DNA of 64,000 bases from contig NZ_FMBW01000040.1 of the NCBI RefSeq assembly GCF_900091725.1, forward strand, positions 62,001-126,000, in the 5' to 3' direction. The position numbers were made by a program, and so were the translations under genes. Within the stretch, counting starts at the first letter, position 1. The number at the start of each line of letters is the position of its first letter. Below are positions 63,398 to 64,000 of the stretch, in pieces. The notes under the pieces were generated by a model that was given only the letters and a program-made list of their open reading frames with translations, searched no databases and was not told the DNA's origin. The DNA comes from Streptomyces sp. DvalAA-43. GTDB lineage: Bacteria > Actinomycetota > Actinomycetes > Streptomycetales > Streptomycetaceae.

Positions 63398-63429
63398 ACC
63401 ATAGACCATATGAGACACCAACGTCTCAT
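63398..63429 (-). promoter_or_regulatory. tetR promoter with 20-bp palindromic operator
   Basis: TATGGT (63398-63403, minus strand) as -10, 6 bases before the ATG. Operator ATGAGAC-ACCAAC-GTCTCAT is a perfect 7-6-7 palindrome (63410-63429), with an extra half site TGAGAC at 63391-63396. Bound TetR would cover the promoter. Confidence 0.65.
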
Positions 63430-63473
63430 CAGGAACCGTGTCCTCCCCTCGTGGGAGGGAGGACCATGGCGCC

Positions 63474-63989
63474 ATGAAGCCGCTGCTGCTGATCGATATC
63501 GACGGTCCGCTCAATCCCTACGCGGCCCTGGCGCACCTGCGGCCACCGGAGGGATACGCGAAGCATCTGATGCGGCCGACGGGGTGGGACTACGGCCCGC
63601 CGCTGCCCGTCCTGCTCAACCCGGAGCACGGCGGGGCGCTGCGCGCGCTGGCCGGCCGGTACGAGCTGGTCTGGGCGACGACCTGGAAGGACGAGGCGAA
63701 CATCTGGATCGGACCACGCCTCGGGCTGCCCCCGCTGCCGTACATCGACTGGCCCGCGATGCACGGCGGCGCCCCGGACGGCACGTACTGGAAGACGCAG
63801 TACGTCGTGGAGTACGCGGCCGGCCGCCCGTTCGCCTGGGTCGACGACGAGATCGGCGCACCGGACCGGGAGTGGGCCCTTCGCCGGGGCGCCACCGAGG
63901 CGCTGCTCCGGTGGATCGACCCCGGCATCGGGCTGCTGCCGTCCGATTTCGCGGCGCTCGCGGCCTGGGCGGACGGCGCGTCGCGCTGA
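63474..63989 (+). CDS. HAD-like hydrolase domain protein
   Basis: 171 residues. MKPLLLIDIDGPLNPY resembles HAD motif I (DxDG), WATTWKDEAN resembles motif II (Thr) and FAWVDDEIGAPD resembles motif IV (DD). Phosphatase-type activity is possible; the substrate is unknown. ATG 63474-63476 has GGAGG about 11 bases upstream. A GTG at 63438 gives 12 more residues. A hairpin 63442-63458 lies in the leader. Divergent from tetR. Confidence 0.75.
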   Translation: MKPLLLIDIDGPLNPYAALAHLRPPEGYAKHLMRPTGWDYGPPLPVLLNPEHGGALRALAGRYELVWATTWKDEANIWIGPRLGLPPLPYIDWPAMHGGAPDGTYWKTQYVVEYAAGRPFAWVDDEIGAPDREWALRRGATEALLRWIDPGIGLLPSDFAALAAWADGASR

Positions 63990-64000
63990 TGGCCGGCCCC

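Overview
The window is a high-GC actinobacterial chromosome segment, almost certainly from a Streptomyces. Four things point there: GTG and TTG starts are common, third codon positions are overwhelmingly G or C, an intact ssgB (sporulation-specific cell-division protein) is present, and the gene order matches the conserved Streptomyces core block relA-apt-secF-secD-yajC-ruvBAC (from memory of S. coelicolor, not a search). I saw no insertion sequence, phage gene, CRISPR array or integrase, so this is mostly core chromosome. About 65 protein-coding genes, 7 tRNA genes, one leader peptide and many hairpin terminators can be supported.

Layout. 1-3.8 kb: an MBL-fold hydrolase (cut by the window edge), a membrane-anchored cyclophilin, a DUF349 protein behind a structured leader, and a secreted ALF-repeat protein. 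3.8-15.6 kb, all minus strand: RelA, Apt, SecF/SecD/YajC, RuvB/A/C, a YebC-family regulator and the PdxS/PdxT pyridoxal phosphate synthase. 15.7-19.1 kb: a LemA-like protein and the phosphatidylinositol mannoside genes pgsA, acyltransferase and pimA, which overlap one another by 4 bases. 19.4-29.7 kb: an EF-G-like GTPase, a large unknown membrane protein, a HIT hydrolase, a potassium-channel-like protein, ThrS, an uncharacterised two-gene module with a DUF4365 (PD-(D/E)xK-like) protein, and a DEDDh exonuclease. 29.8-41.6 kb: two identical tRNA-Val(CAC) genes, ssgB, a LacI-type regulator, a DsbA-like protein, pabB-pabC, and a tRNA array Gly-Cys-Val-Val-Val. 41.7-53 kb: a zinc-ribbon protein, an APH-like kinase, a Ser/Thr protein kinase, a TrmH-like methyltransferase, and three corrin genes (cobA/cysG-like, a BluB-CobT fusion, cobL). 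53-57 kb: an acetyltransferase and the methionine importer metNIQ, preceded by a short Met/Cys-rich open reading frame. 57-64 kb: two small membrane proteins, an acetyltransferase, a sigma-factor-like protein, a Tat-exported glycerophosphodiester phosphodiesterase, a lysophosphatidate acyltransferase, a TetR-MFS efflux operon with a visible operator, and a HAD-like protein.

How the genes fit together. Several operons rest on 4-base stop/start overlaps: secF-apt, ruvC-ruvA, pgsA-acyltransferase-pimA, the DUF4365 pair, metN-metI and tetR-MFS. The pgsA block makes phosphatidylinositol phosphate and then its mannosylated, acylated derivatives. The cob genes cover siroheme/precorrin-2 formation, precorrin-6Y methylation and lower-ligand synthesis and activation, but no cobalamin riboswitch is visible.

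The two most promising new leads are the putative leaderless Met/Cys attenuator peptide upstream of metNIQ (56716-56802) and the DUF4365 nuclease-like protein with its unknown 427-residue partner (26930-28836). Coordinates were counted by hand from the sequence. Domain assignments rest on motif recognition and were not confirmed by database searches.
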